The position numbers and the translations under genes are program-made. This document shows positions 19,140 to 28,392 of a DNA stretch of 64,000 nt, in pieces. Each line of letters begins with the position of its first letter. Position 1 is the stretch's first letter. The DNA lies in assembly GCA_029976075.1 (NCBI GenBank), contig JARKNW010000021.1, positions 1 through 64,000 of the forward strand, given 5' to 3'. The notes under the pieces were generated by a model that saw nothing but the letters and a program-made list of their open reading frames with translations, was not told the DNA's origin and did not search any database. The stretch comes from Pleomorphomonas sp. (GTDB lineage: Bacteria; Pseudomonadota; Alphaproteobacteria; Rhizobiales; Pleomorphomonadaceae).

Positions 19140-20019
19140 CGATCTCTTCGGAACGCGTCTCAACGAACAGGCCGGCTGGCGTCACCTGCATCAGGCGGTG
19201 ATGCATTTGGAAGCCTGCATCGGTCTTCTCGATATCGAACAGATTGAAGCCGGCCGCCGGATGATGCCCGTCCGGCCGCTGTGTTGCGGCAGGCGCTCCG
19301 ATCACCGGCACGGCCCCTTTCGGACCGGGAAGCGTGAGGCGGGTCGGCTGGTGTGTGTGCCCGTGCAGGACGAGTTCGGCGCCAAAGCGGGCGACTATCT
19401 TCCGGAAGCGCCCGGCACCGGAGAGCCGCTTGTGCCAGGCCGTTGCCCCCTTGACCGGCGGGTGATGGATCAACACGACCCGGCAGAGGCCAGCCCGTCC
19501 CAACTCATCAAGCGCAGCCGCCAAACGCTCCCCCTGTTCCGCGGAGAAGCTGCCCGTCGCCATGAAGGGACCGGTTGCAACAGCCGACGACACGCCGACT
19601 ATGGCGATGTCTCCCCGCCGGCGAACGTAGGGCCAGCCGCCTTCCTCGCCGCCATCGGCGGTCATGTAAGCCGCCCAGGCTCGACGTGCCCGGCGGGCGG
19701 CGCCCGGCACATAGGCGTCGTGGTTGCCAGGAACGGCACTGACCACCTCGCCCGTCCCGATCAGACCAAGAAAGGCGGACGCAGTGACATACTCACCGGC
19801 CAGCGCAATGTTGACGAGGTCGCCCGTCACCGCCACATGGTCGGGCTTCTCGGCCGCGATCCCCGCGATCAACGCCGCCTCGACATCGTCGCCAAAGGCG
19901 CGCGATCGATTACGGCGCCAGTTGACGTACCCCAGGATGCGCTTGGAAGCGAGGTCGCGCAGGCGCGCTGCCGGCAACGGACCGAGGTGCAGATCTGAAA
20001 TATGGATCAAGCGGAACAT
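19123..20019 (-). CDS. Calcineurin-like metallophosphoesterase
   Basis: A 298-aa protein with the full dinuclear-metal phosphoesterase signature: ISDLHLG at residues 7-13, then VTGDLVN, VPGNHDAY, VLIHHPP and LHGHTHQP. Such enzymes cleave phosphodiesters such as cyclic nucleotides or lipid-linked substrates; the substrate here is not deducible. The frame starts upstream at 20061, but ATG 20019 (MFRLIHISDLHLG) is canonical. Confidence 0.88.
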   Translation of the reverse strand: MFRLIHISDLHLGPLPAARLRDLASKRILGYVNWRRNRSRAFGDDVEAALIAGIAAEKPDHVAVTGDLVNIALAGEYVTASAFLGLIGTGEVVSAVPGNHDAYVPGAARRARRAWAAYMTADGGEEGGWPYVRRRGDIAIVGVSSAVATGPFMATGSFSAEQGERLAAALDELGRAGLCRVVLIHHPPVKGATAWHKRLSGAGRFRKIVARFGAELVLHGHTHQPTRLTLPGPKGAVPVIGAPAATQRPDGHHPAAGFNLFDIEKTDAGFQMHHRLMQVTPAGLFVETRSEEIVSPAP

Positions 20020-20591
20020 GAACCTTGGGTAGCCGATGCCCGTCGTTCGGTAAAGGCACATGGCACCAAAGCAAGGGGCGGATCGCCTCCCGGCAACCCG
20101 CCCCGAATGGTATGCTCATGAAGTTGGTTCACGCCTCGAACCGTTGCGCGTCCGAACCGGACTAACGCCCCCAGAAGGTCAGCACGGCGGCGACGATATG
20201 GGGATTACTCGCGTCGACGGCCGACACCCAACTATAACGTTGGGAACGGTTGAAGCGACGGCGGAAGAGGGAAAACATGATAGCCTTCTTCTGAGGTTGT
20301 TGAGAGAAATCACGAGCGACTTCTCTTTCACATGAAAGCTATAACAAATGCACAATGTTTTTGCCATGAGGCTAAACACTGAGCTTTCCTTTGAGAGAAA
20401 AGTGGTTAACCCGAAGTATGACCTAGACGAAAGGCTAAAGCGCTTCATCGAACGGTCGCTAACTTTTCAGACAAGGCTAAAACGTGAGACCAAGGGCAAC
20501 AGACGGTGATCGACGATAGGCAGAACGGCTTTTGCGAAGCTGTCTTTGGCAGTACATCCAGCTTTTCGTCCGATTGCCCAGTGAGGATTTC
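20020..20591. other. Long intergenic region with an AT-rich core
   Basis: This 572-base stretch lies between the divergent phosphoesterase and Nudix genes. It holds a hairpin GGGGCGG...CCGCCCC (20075-20104), a dyad CCCAAC/GTTGGG (20227-20244), and an AT-rich segment (about 20250-20500) unlike its surroundings. Short frames here (for example 20198-20335 on plus) lack convincing codon use or a homologous look. No tRNA or recognised small RNA was found. Confidence 0.5.
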
Positions 20592-21071
20592 ATGACCCGC
20601 AATGGTCTCATCGATGCGGTGCAACCCCTTGTCGGACAAGTGCGATCACTGGCCGTGCGCCTATGGGGAGGAACAACGCTGGGCGTGCGCGCCATCGCCG
20701 TCGATGAGGGACGCGTGCTCTTGGTGCGCCACACCTATGTCTCCGGTTGGCACTTTCCCGGCGGTGGAGTTCATGCCGGCGAAACGGCCGAAGTCGCCGC
20801 TCGTCGCGAGCTCGTCGAGGAGACCGGCTACGAGGCGACGGCGCCTGCCCGCTTTCTCGGCCTCTACTTCAACCCTGCAATGGCAGGCCGGGATCATGTC
20901 GCCCTGTTCCAGGTGCCGACGGTCGCGATGATCCGTGCCTTTCGCGCCAACCGCGAAATAGCAGCGATCGGCTTCTTCCCGACCGACGACCTGCCAGAAG
21001 GAACGACCGGCGCCACGCGCCGCCGCCTCGCAGAGCTGTTTGACAGCCTGCCGCCTTCCGAAACCTGGTAG
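20592..21071 (+). CDS. Nudix hydrolase
   Basis: A 159-aa hydrolase of nucleoside-diphosphate-linked compounds. The Nudix box runs GGVHAGETAEVAARREL then VEETGY and matches the GX5EX7REUXEEXGU pattern. A GAGGA ribosome site precedes ATG 20592. Substrate is unknown. It is convergent with ahpD, with a shared terminator between them. Confidence 0.9.
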   Translation: MTRNGLIDAVQPLVGQVRSLAVRLWGGTTLGVRAIAVDEGRVLLVRHTYVSGWHFPGGGVHAGETAEVAARRELVEETGYEATAPARFLGLYFNPAMAGRDHVALFQVPTVAMIRAFRANREIAAIGFFPTDDLPEGTTGATRRRLAELFDSLPPSETW

Positions 21072-21074
21072 CGA

Positions 21075-21108
21075 AACGCCCGGCCGGAAACTGTCCGGTC
21101 GGGCGTTC
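21075..21108. terminator. Bidirectional terminator between Nudix gene and ahpD
   Basis: A 13-bp stem (21075-21087 with 21095-21107, one wobble) closes a 7-base loop, a few bases after the Nudix stop and just downstream of the convergent ahpD stop. Confidence 0.75.
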
Positions 21109-21130
21109 AACGCATTCGGAACGTCGGGGA

Positions 21131-21664
21131 TCAGCCGGCTAAAACCGCCGCCGTCTCAATCCCCACAGCCGCCGATTGGATGATGGCAGCGAAGCGAACG
21201 GCGGTCTGCACCGCCGATGCCGGCAACCCGCCTTCGCGGACCACCTTCTCGTGGCTGTCCATGCACATGCCGCAGCCGTTGATCGCCGAGACGGCGAGGC
21301 ACCACAGCTCGAAGTCGACCTTCTCGACACCCGGCTTGCCGATCAGCTGCATGCGCAGACGCGCGGGCATGGTCCGATATTCCGGGTTCGAGGTCAGGTG
21401 CAGGAAGCGGTAGTAGACATTGTTCATGCCCATCAGCACACCTGCGCCGCGGGCCGCATCCAGTGCCTCGGCGGAGAGATGGCTCGCCGCCTCCGCTTCC
21501 AGAGCCGCCGCAACTGCGGCGTTACGCGTCGCATGGCCACAGGCAACGAACAGGCCGTACTTCTGCTGCTCCGTCAGGCTGTCATCCTCGGCCATGGCCG
21601 ACAGATTGAGCTTCACGTCGCGAGCATAAGTGCCGAGCTTGTCCTGCAGGCTGGCGATCGACAT
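21131..21664 (-). CDS. ahpD: Alkyl hydroperoxide reductase AhpD
   Basis: AhpD is a small thiol protein that passes electrons to AhpC or acts itself as a weak peroxidase. The 177-aa product has the catalytic motif CGMCMDSHE with Cys131, Cys134 and His138, the same spacing as in mycobacterial AhpD. Its ATG overlaps the ahpC stop by one base, so the two are translationally coupled. Confidence 0.95.
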   Translation of the reverse strand: MSIASLQDKLGTYARDVKLNLSAMAEDDSLTEQQKYGLFVACGHATRNAAVAAALEAEAASHLSAEALDAARGAGVLMGMNNVYYRFLHLTSNPEYRTMPARLRMQLIGKPGVEKVDFELWCLAVSAINGCGMCMDSHEKVVREGGLPASAVQTAVRFAAIIQSAAVGIETAAVLAG

Positions 21665-22218
21665 CAGGCAGCCTTCAGCGTGTCACCGCCGACCTCACGG
21701 TTGCAGGCGCACAGCTCGTCGGTCTGCAGGGCATCGAGAACGCGCAGCGTGTCCTTCGGGTTGCGGCCGACATTGAGGTTGGTGCCGTAGATGTGCTGGA
21801 TCGTGTTGTCCGGATCGACGATGACCGTCACGCGGTAGGCGACGCCAGCCGGCGAGCGAACGCCGATGCCATCGACCAGCGAACCGGTCGTATCGGCAAA
21901 CGACCAGATCGGCAGCTTGTCGAGGTCCTTGTGGTCACGGCGCCAGGCCAGCTTGACGAACTCGTTGTCGGTCGAACCGCCGAGCACTACCGCGTCACGA
22001 TCCTCGAAGTCCTTGGCGAGACGGGCGAACTCGGCGATCTCGGTCGGGCAGACGAAGGTGAAGTCCTTCGGATAGAAGAAGATAACCTTCCACTTGCCGG
22101 GGAAGGAAGCTTCGGTGATTTCCTCGAACGCGGAAACGCCACCTTCGACGTGATTATTGAAGCCGGGCTTGACACCGGTGACCGTGAAGGAAGGGAGCTT
22201 GTCGCCAATACCGAGCAT
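21664..22218 (-). CDS. ahpC: Peroxiredoxin AhpC
   Basis: A 184-aa two-cysteine peroxiredoxin that reduces hydrogen peroxide, organic peroxides and peroxynitrite. The peroxidatic cysteine is in FVCPTE (Cys57). The C-terminus has CAC (Cys170 and Cys172), the three-cysteine layout known for AhpC enzymes recycled by AhpD rather than AhpF. This agrees with the ahpD gene immediately downstream. It is transcribed divergently from nifB across a 356-base region. No oxyR is adjacent. Confidence 0.95.
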   Translation of the reverse strand: MLGIGDKLPSFTVTGVKPGFNNHVEGGVSAFEEITEASFPGKWKVIFFYPKDFTFVCPTEIAEFARLAKDFEDRDAVVLGGSTDNEFVKLAWRRDHKDLDKLPIWSFADTTGSLVDGIGVRSPAGVAYRVTVIVDPDNTIQHIYGTNLNVGRNPKDTLRVLDALQTDELCACNREVGGDTLKAA

Positions 22219-22435
22219 GATGAATATCCTCGTTACGAGTGGGTGTGAAAGGGACGAGCGGCACTATCGGCACTTCCGGTCAGAAATGCAAGCCTTTCTT
22301 AGAGGCATTTTAAACTGGAACATTTTCCGCTTGAAATATAAGGGATTTCGCAAAAATTTGCTGACTCACAATCTCCACTCCACCAGCCCATTGTAAAAGC
22401 AGCATTTTCCGCCTCCAGACTACGTCCGCTCTTTC

Positions 22436-22451
22436 TGTCGGAAGTCCGACA
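22436..22451 (+). promoter_or_regulatory. NifA upstream activator sequence for nifB
   Basis: TGTCGGAAGTCCGACA fits TGT-N10-ACA exactly and is itself a dyad. It lies about 87 bases upstream of the -24 element, a normal distance for NifA enhancers. Confidence 0.88.
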
Positions 22452-22522
22452 AAGCCTGTCGTCGATCATGTCGCGTTCGCGGCACAGATCAGTAACCCAT
22501 TGAATAATATATGTATAATTTT

Positions 22523-22537
22523 TGGCACGTCCCTTGC
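22523..22537 (+). promoter_or_regulatory. Sigma-54 (-24/-12) promoter of nifB
   Basis: TGGCACGTCCCTTGC matches the RpoN consensus TGGCACG-N4-TTGC, with the invariant GG and GC ten bases apart. It lies 37 bases before the nifB ATG. Confidence 0.92.
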
Positions 22538-22574
22538 CGAGGACAAGGCGACCTCGCTTCGCCAGGAGAGTGCC

Positions 22575-24029
22575 ATGTCCTCGCAGATCGTTTCCCTCGA
22601 AAGCCTCTTGGCTGCACCGAGCCCACGGCACGGTGGATGCTCGTCGTCATCTTGCGGTTCGTCAGCCCGCCCGGCCGATGTCGACCCCACCATCTGGGAG
22701 AAGATCAAGGATCATCCCTGCTACTCCGAGGAAGCCCATCATTACTTTGCCCGCATGCACGTCGCGGTGGCACCGGCCTGCAATATCCAGTGCAACTATT
22801 GCAATCGCAAATACGACTGCTCCAACGAGAGCCGACCCGGTGTTGTCTCCGAGCGATTGACGCCGGAAGAAGCCGTCCGGAAGGTAGTCGCCGTGGCTGC
22901 CGCCGTGCCGGAGTTGTCGGTGCTGGGAGTGGCAGGTCCCGGCGACGCCCTCCACGACTGGAAGCATACCCGCGCCACCCTGGAGGCGGTGCGTGGCGTC
23001 ATCCCCGACCTCAAGTTCTGCCTCTCCACCAATGGCCTCGCCCTACCCGACCACGTCGATGAGATCGCCAACATGGCGATCGACCATGTGACGATCACCA
23101 TCAACGCCGTCGATCCGGAGATCGGTGCCAGGATCTACCCGTGGATTTTCTTCGACCACAGGCGCCGTACCGGCCTCGAAGCGGCAACCATTCTTCTCGA
23201 ACGTCAGATGCGTGGTCTCGAAATGCTGACGCAACGCGGCATTCTGGTGAAGATCAACTCGGTCATGATCCCCGGCATCAACGACGACCACCTCATCGAG
23301 GTCAATCGGGCGGTACGGGCACGCGGCGCCTTCCTGCACAATGTCATGCCGCTGATCTCCGATCCGGCCCATGGCACGCATTTCGGCCTCACCGGCCAAC
23401 GCGGACCGACGCCGGCCGAACTCAAGTCGTTGCAGGACCGCCTCGAAGGCGGCGCCAAGCTGATGCGCCATTGCCGCCAATGTCGCGCCGACGCCATCGG
23501 CCTGCTCGGCGAGGATAGAGGGCAGGATTTCACGCTCGACCGGCTTCCGGAGACCGTCGCCTATGACCCGGCTCCGCGCGAAGCCTATCGCACCTTTGTC
23601 GCCGCCGAGCGTGGCGACCGGGGCGCCGCCCGCGACGACGCGCTCCGGAGCGTCGGCACAGTGGCAGACGACGTTCGCCTCCTCGTCGCCGTCGCCACCA
23701 AGGGCGGCGCCCGCGTCAACGAACACTTCGGGCACGCTCGCGAATTCCAGATCTATGAGGCGAGCTCGAGCGGCATCACGCTGATCGGCCACCGCAAGGT
23801 AGACGCCTATTGCATGGGCGGCTTCGGCGAGGACGCGACACTCGGCCCGACCATCGCCATGCTGGAAGGCATCGACACCGTGCTCTGCGCCAAGATCGGC
23901 GACTGCCCACGCGACGCGCTCGCGGCGGCCGGCATCACTGTCAGCGACGCCCATGCCTACGAGTATATCGAGGCCGCAGTTGGCAAGGTCTACGCCGATC
24001 GCTTCCGCCGCGCAGTCGCCGTCGCCTGA
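22575..24029 (+). CDS. nifB: Nitrogenase FeMo-cofactor biosynthesis radical-SAM protein NifB
   Basis: NifB fuses two [4Fe-4S] clusters with a carbide and a sulfur to make NifB-co, the core of all nitrogenase cofactors. The 484-aa protein has the radical-SAM motif CNIQCNYC (Cys69, 73, 76). An N-terminal HGGCSSSSCG segment may hold accessory cluster ligands. A C-terminal NifX/NafY-like cofactor-binding domain starts at about residue 370 (LLVAVATKGGARVNEHFGHA). A CAGGAGAG ribosome site precedes ATG 22575. It leads an operon with nifS and nifV under a sigma-54/NifA promoter. Confidence 0.97.
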   Translation: MSSQIVSLESLLAAPSPRHGGCSSSSCGSSARPADVDPTIWEKIKDHPCYSEEAHHYFARMHVAVAPACNIQCNYCNRKYDCSNESRPGVVSERLTPEEAVRKVVAVAAAVPELSVLGVAGPGDALHDWKHTRATLEAVRGVIPDLKFCLSTNGLALPDHVDEIANMAIDHVTITINAVDPEIGARIYPWIFFDHRRRTGLEAATILLERQMRGLEMLTQRGILVKINSVMIPGINDDHLIEVNRAVRARGAFLHNVMPLISDPAHGTHFGLTGQRGPTPAELKSLQDRLEGGAKLMRHCRQCRADAIGLLGEDRGQDFTLDRLPETVAYDPAPREAYRTFVAAERGDRGAARDDALRSVGTVADDVRLLVAVATKGGARVNEHFGHAREFQIYEASSSGITLIGHRKVDAYCMGGFGEDATLGPTIAMLEGIDTVLCAKIGDCPRDALAAAGITVSDAHAYEYIEAAVGKVYADRFRRAVAVA

Positions 24030-24042
24030 GCAGGAGGCCGCC

Positions 24043-25200
24043 ATGGCCATCGGTTCGGTCGCCTATTTCGATGCCAACGCCTCCACGCCCGTCGACCCGC
24101 GCGTTGCCGAGGCAATGGTCGCGGCATTGACCGAGCTTCCCGGTAACCCATCATCCGGCCACATGGCCGGTCGCGCAGCGCGTCGCGCCATCGAGGTGGC
24201 ACGGCTAGAGGTGGCCGCGCTCCTCGACGCCAAGTTGCCGAATGAAATCGTCTTCACCTCCGGCGGCAGCGAGAGCAATGTCACGGCGATCCGCGCCGCG
24301 CTCGCAGCTTGCCCCGACCGCCGGGAAGTGGTGACATCGACCGTCGAGCACGCCGCCGTCAACGCGACGCTGGATCGTCTGGCAATGACGGACGGCATCA
24401 CCATTCGCCGCGTACCCGTCGATGGAAATGGCTGCCTCGATCTCGATGCCTATCGAGCAGCCCTGGGGGCGGACACGGCGTTGGTCACTCTGATGACCGC
24501 CAACAACGAAACCGGCACGCTGTTTCCCATCGCCGACCTCGTACCAGCAGCTCACGCCGCAGGTGCTCTCTTTCACACCGACGCCGTACAGGCCGCCGGC
24601 CGCCTCCACCTGAGCGTCGCCTCCACCGGCGTCGACATGGCGTCGATCAGTGCCCACAAGCTGCACGGCCCCAAAGGCGTTGGGGCCCTCTACATTCGGT
24701 GTGGCACGACCTTCTCAAGTCTCATCACCGGCGGCGGCCAGGAGCGCAACCGCAGAGCCGGCACCGAAAACGTGCCCGGCATCGTCGGCTTCGGCGTCGC
24801 CGCCCGCCTCGCCTTGATGGACGCCAAAACGGACGACACCGCGCAGCTGCGCAATCGCCTCGAAGCCGAAATCGCGACGGTCCTCCCCAATACCATCGTT
24901 CTCGGCGACCGCGCGGCGCGCCTGGCCAACACCGCCTGCCTCGCCTTTCCCGGCTCTGATGCCGAGATGATGCTGCATCGCCTCGACCGGGCGGGCATCG
25001 CGGCATCCTCCGGCTCGGCTTGCGCCTCCGGGGGAAGCGCCCCGAGCCATGTGCTCCTCGCCATGGGGCTAGGGCATCTCGCCGGTTCGACCGTTCGTTT
25101 CTCCCTCTCGCGCTTCAACACCGACGCCGATGTCGACCACCTCATCGAAGTGCTGCCGGTCGTCGCTCGGGAGTCTCGCATTCTGGAGATCGTGGCATGA
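24043..25200 (+). CDS. nifS: Cysteine desulfurase NifS
   Basis: NifS is a PLP enzyme that takes sulfur from cysteine for nitrogenase Fe-S clusters. The 385-aa protein has the PLP lysine in [10 protein letters not shown] (Lys206), an active-site histidine in STVEHAA (His103), and the persulfide cysteine in [10 protein letters not shown] (Cys326). An AGGAGG ribosome site lies upstream of ATG 24043, 13 bases after nifB. Its stop overlaps the nifV start. The operon context favours NifS over housekeeping IscS. Confidence 0.94.
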   Translation: MAIGSVAYFDANASTPVDPRVAEAMVAALTELPGNPSSGHMAGRAARRAIEVARLEVAALLDAKLPNEIVFTSGGSESNVTAIRAALAACPDRREVVTSTVEHAAVNATLDRLAMTDGITIRRVPVDGNGCLDLDAYRAALGADTALVTLMTANNETGTLFPIADLVPAAHAAGALFHTDAVQAAGRLHLSVASTGVDMASISAHKLHGPKGVGALYIRCGTTFSSLITGGGQERNRRAGTENVPGIVGFGVAARLALMDAKTDDTAQLRNRLEAEIATVLPNTIVLGDRAARLANTACLAFPGSDAEMMLHRLDRAGIAASSGSACASGGSAPSHVLLAMGLGHLAGSTVRFSLSRFNTDADVDHLIEVLPVVARESRILEIVA

Positions 25201-26342
25201 CCGGTATTCATCTCAACGACACGACCTTGCGCGATGGCGAGCAGGCGCCGGGCGTTGCCTTCACGGCCCAGGAAAAGCTCGCCATCGCCGAAGCACTTGC
25301 CGCCACTGGCGTCGCCGAAATCGAAGCCGGCACACCCGCCATGGGCGACGAGGAGATCGACACGCTCGCGGCCATCGTCGACCTGGCTCTCCCGACACGC
25401 GTCGCGGTCTGGTGCCGCATGCGAAGGGACGACATTGGCGCCGCGGTCCGCAGCGGCGCATCGGCGATCAACCTGTCCATCCCGGCATCCGATCTCCAGC
25501 TCGCCGCCAAGCTCGGAATTGATCGGCGCGAGGCACTTGCCCGGATCGCCCGCTTCGTGCCGATGGCTCTCGATCTGGGCTTCTCGGTGTCGATCGGGGC
25601 CGAGGACGCCTCGCGCGCCGCGCCCGATCACCTCGCGGCCATGGCCGAAGCGGTGGAGCGCGCCGGTGGCTGGCGCCTCCGCCTCGCCGATACCGTTGGA
25701 GTGCTCGATCCGCTATCGACCGCGAAACTGGTAGGCGATCTGCGAGCGCAGACGTCGCTGGTCCTCGAGTTCCATGGCCATGACGATCTCGGCCTTGCCA
25801 CGGCCAACACGCTCGCCGCCCTGCGCGCCGGCTGCTCGGAGGCTTCCGTCACCGTACTCGGCCTCGGCGAACGGGCCGGCAATGCGGCGCTGGAAGAGGT
25901 GGCCGTAGCCCTTCTCCGTCTCGACGGCCTGTCGACCGGTATCGACCTGCCCTCCCTGAAGCCGCTTGCCGAGACCGTCGCCCTGGCGGCCGGTCGCAAT
26001 ATCCCGCCCGGCAAGGCTGTCGTCGGCCGCGACGTCTTCGCCCACGAAAGCGGCCTGCACGTCGCCGGTCTCCTCAAGGAGGCGGAAACCTACCAGGGGC
26101 TCGACCCCAGGCTGTTCGGTCGGCAGCACTCGGTGGTCGTCGGCAAGCACTCCGGAGCACAGGCGCTGGAGCACGTATTGGCGAGCCGGGGCGTCGCTCT
26201 CGAACCACAACTTGTCGCGCCGCTCGTGCAGGCGGTCCGTCGGACGGCCACCGAGCGAAAGAGGGCACTGACCAATGGCGAACTCGCCCGCCTGCATGCG
26301 GATCTGGCCGCGGCCAGAGGGTGGCCACCGACCGGTGGCTGA
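25197..26342 (+). CDS. nifV: Homocitrate synthase NifV
   Basis: NifV condenses 2-oxoglutarate with acetyl-CoA to homocitrate, the organic ligand of FeMo-co. The 381-aa protein begins with the DRE-TIM motif [14 protein letters not shown]. It carries [11 protein letters not shown] (His193 and His195, metal ligands) and the [14 protein letters not shown] signature, followed by the C-terminal HESGLHVAG region. It overlaps nifS by four bases (ATGA). 2-Isopropylmalate synthase is the main alternative, but the protein is too short for LeuA and the context is nif. Confidence 0.95.
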   Translation: MTGIHLNDTTLRDGEQAPGVAFTAQEKLAIAEALAATGVAEIEAGTPAMGDEEIDTLAAIVDLALPTRVAVWCRMRRDDIGAAVRSGASAINLSIPASDLQLAAKLGIDRREALARIARFVPMALDLGFSVSIGAEDASRAAPDHLAAMAEAVERAGGWRLRLADTVGVLDPLSTAKLVGDLRAQTSLVLEFHGHDDLGLATANTLAALRAGCSEASVTVLGLGERAGNAALEEVAVALLRLDGLSTGIDLPSLKPLAETVALAAGRNIPPGKAVVGRDVFAHESGLHVAGLLKEAETYQGLDPRLFGRQHSVVVGKHSGAQALEHVLASRGVALEPQLVAPLVQAVRRTATERKRALTNGELARLHADLAAARGWPPTGG

Positions 26343-26364
26343 CACCGCTTTCCTTCCACCAAGC

Positions 26365-26400
26365 CCTCCCGTATAAATCATACAAAACAGTAGGGAGGGC
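26365..26400 (+). promoter_or_regulatory. Hairpin covering the ribosome site of the oxidoreductase gene
   Basis: CCCTCCC (26365-26371) can pair with GGGAGGG (26394-26400), which is the ribosome-binding site of the gene starting at 26405. A smaller dyad GTAT/ATAC and a TATAAAT lie in the loop. It may modulate translation or end the nif operon transcript, though no T-run follows. Confidence 0.4.
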
Positions 26401-26404
26401 GCAC

Positions 26405-27412
26405 ATGTCCACGCTTAAGCCGGTTCGTATCGGCGTCGTTTCCACCGCCAACATAGCACGCGAAAAAGTCATTCCCGGCTTCCGCACCACGCCCTGGCTG
26501 GACGTGGCAGCCATTGCCTCGCGCAACATCGACACAGCGAAGTCGGTCGCGGCAACGCTCGGCATTCCTACCGCCTATGGCTCCTACGAAGCGCTGTTCG
26601 CCGACCCGACCATCGAGGCGGTCTATATTCCGACCCCCAACGACAGCCACGTCGATCTGGCGCTTGCCGCCGCCAAGGCTGGCAAGCATGTGCTCTCTGA
26701 GAAACCGGCGGCAATGAACGCCAGGGACGCCGAGCGCCTTGCCGGCCTGCCGAAGGGAATCATCTATCTCGAAGCGTTCATGGTGCGCCATCACCCGCAA
26801 TGGCTGAAGGCGCGCGAACTCGTCCGCTCGGGTGCGATCGGCAAGGTTGCCGCGGCACAGTCCTTCTTCTCCTATTTCCTCGATGATCCCGCCAACATCC
26901 GCAACAAGCCGGAAAACGGTGGCGGCGGACTCTGGGACATTGGCGTCTATCCGATCGTCACCGCCCGCTTCGTGTTCGACGCCGATCCGCAGCGCGTCAT
27001 CGGTCTGATCGATCTCGACCCGAAGTTCGGCACCGACGTGCTGACGTCGGCCATCCTCGACTTTGGCAACGGACGGCACCTGACGTTCACGGTCGGCACG
27101 CAGACGGTGCCGCACCAGCGCGTCAACATCGTCGGCACCACGGGCCGCATCGAGGTTCTGATTCCCTTCAACGCTCCGCCGATGGCGGAGACGGTCATCC
27201 GCCTCGATCGCGGCAAGGCGCTCGGTGATGCGGAGATCGAGGAGATCCGCCTGCCCGCCTGCGACCAGTACGGCCTGGAAGGTGAGGCTCTTGCCAAGGC
27301 GATCCGTGGCGTCGAGCCGCTGCCCTATGATCAGCACGACGCGATCAGGATGATGAAGATCCTCGATGCGATCGTCGAATCCGGCAAGACCGGCCGTTGG
27401 GTGAGCCTCTGA
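26405..27412 (+). CDS. Gfo/Idh/MocA family NAD(P)-dependent oxidoreductase
   Basis: A 335-aa cytosolic sugar or polyol dehydrogenase. The N-terminal Rossmann fold begins RIGVVSTANIAREKVIPG. VYIPTPNDSHVDLAL and HVLSEKPAAM are the classic motifs, with the catalytic Lys of EKP. GGGGLWDIGVYPI follows in the C-terminal substrate domain. The substrate is not evident. A GGAGG ribosome site sits before ATG 26405. It follows the nif operon by 62 bases but has no known role in nitrogen fixation and is probably separate. Confidence 0.9.
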   Translation: MSTLKPVRIGVVSTANIAREKVIPGFRTTPWLDVAAIASRNIDTAKSVAATLGIPTAYGSYEALFADPTIEAVYIPTPNDSHVDLALAAAKAGKHVLSEKPAAMNARDAERLAGLPKGIIYLEAFMVRHHPQWLKARELVRSGAIGKVAAAQSFFSYFLDDPANIRNKPENGGGGLWDIGVYPIVTARFVFDADPQRVIGLIDLDPKFGTDVLTSAILDFGNGRHLTFTVGTQTVPHQRVNIVGTTGRIEVLIPFNAPPMAETVIRLDRGKALGDAEIEEIRLPACDQYGLEGEALAKAIRGVEPLPYDQHDAIRMMKILDAIVESGKTGRWVSL

Positions 27413-27421
27413 CACGACCGC

Positions 27422-27452
27422 GGGCGGCGAAACAACATCGCCGCCCTTTTTC
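27422..27452 (+). terminator. Rho-independent terminator after the Gfo/Idh/MocA gene
   Basis: GGGCGGCGA (27422-27430) pairs with TCGCCGCCC (27438-27446), followed by TTTTTCTG. It lies nine bases after the stop and shortly before the convergent ROK kinase stop. Confidence 0.92.
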
Positions 27453-27462
27453 TGTTCCCGCG

Positions 27463-28392
27463 TCAGCTCTTCCAGAGGAGGGCAGCGCCCCTGACGCCCG
27501 AGCTGTCGCCGTGCTTGGCCTTGCGGATCGGCGTCGCGACACTGTCTGAAAACACCAGCCGGCTGCCTTCGCCCTCCCAGAGGTTGGTGCGGACGGCGAG
27601 CAACTTCGGCACGTCGTCGTAAAGCTCTTCGACATTGCTCATGCCGCCACCGAGAACGAAGACATCGGGATCGACAAGATCGATGATCAGGGCGAGCGAA
27701 CGGGCGAGACGATCGACATATCGGCCGTAGACCGCCGAAGCCACCGGATCGCCAGCGCGCTTGAGATCGATTACCTCCGAAGCCTTGCGCGCAACACCTG
27801 CCGTCGTCCGGTAGTCGAGTTCGAAGCCGGTGCCCGAACAGAACATTTCAAGGCAGCCGTGCCGGCCACACCAGCACTTGGGGCCGGGGTATTCGCCCTC
27901 CCTGGGCCAGGGCATCGAATAGTGGCCGATCTCGCCGGCGAGTCCCTGGAAACCGGCGTGGCACTTGCCCTTGATGGCTATGCCACCGCCGTGACCGGTA
28001 CCAAGGATAATGCCGACGACCACCGCGAGCCCGGCACCGGCGCCATCGATCGCCTCGGACACGGCAAGGCAGTTGCCGTCGTTGGCGAGCCGAACGGGCC
28101 GACCGAGGGCGTCTTCGAGATCGCGGCCCAACGGCTTGCCGTTCAGCCAGAAAGCGTTGGAGTTGCGGATGAGACCGGTGAGTGGATTTGGGCTACCGGG
28201 CAGACCGATGCCGACGCTGCCGGTCTCCCCCGTTGTCGCCTCGACGTGGGCGACCAGATCGACAACGGCCCGGATCGAAGCATCATAGTCTTCACGAGGC
28301 GTCGGGATACGATGACGGCAGAGCTCCTGGCCATCGTGAGCGAGGCCGATCACCTCCATCTTGGTGCCGCCCCAGTCTATCCCGATGTACAT
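27463..28392 (-). CDS. ROK-family sugar kinase (fructokinase/glucokinase-like)
   Basis: A 309-aa ATP-dependent hexose kinase. The N-terminal phosphate loop is GIDWGGTK. The catalytic region contains RLANDGNCLA, and GTGHGGGI follows. The zinc-binding ROK signature is GHYSMPWP with CWCGRHGCLE. The lengthened Cys-rich stretch and overall form resemble E. coli Mak fructokinase, but glucose or other hexoses are possible. A TGGGAG ribosome site precedes ATG 28392; the upstream in-frame start at 28437 is less likely. Confidence 0.9.
   Translation of the reverse strand: MYIGIDWGGTKMEVIGLAHDGQELCRHRIPTPREDYDASIRAVVDLVAHVEATTGETGSVGIGLPGSPNPLTGLIRNSNAFWLNGKPLGRDLEDALGRPVRLANDGNCLAVSEAIDGAGAGLAVVVGIILGTGHGGGIAIKGKCHAGFQGLAGEIGHYSMPWPREGEYPGPKCWCGRHGCLEMFCSGTGFELDYRTTAGVARKASEVIDLKRAGDPVASAVYGRYVDRLARSLALIIDLVDPDVFVLGGGMSNVEELYDDVPKLLAVRTNLWEGEGSRLVFSDSVATPIRKAKHGDSSGVRGAALLWKS

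Larger units (their letters stand above)
22219..22574. other. Divergent regulatory region between ahpC and nifB
   Basis: A 356-base intergenic region with an AT-rich part (about 22290-22350 and 22495-22522). It contains the NifA-type activator site and sigma-54 promoter listed separately, both oriented to nifB. No clear OxyR site was identified for ahpC, though this was judged by eye. Confidence 0.7.
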
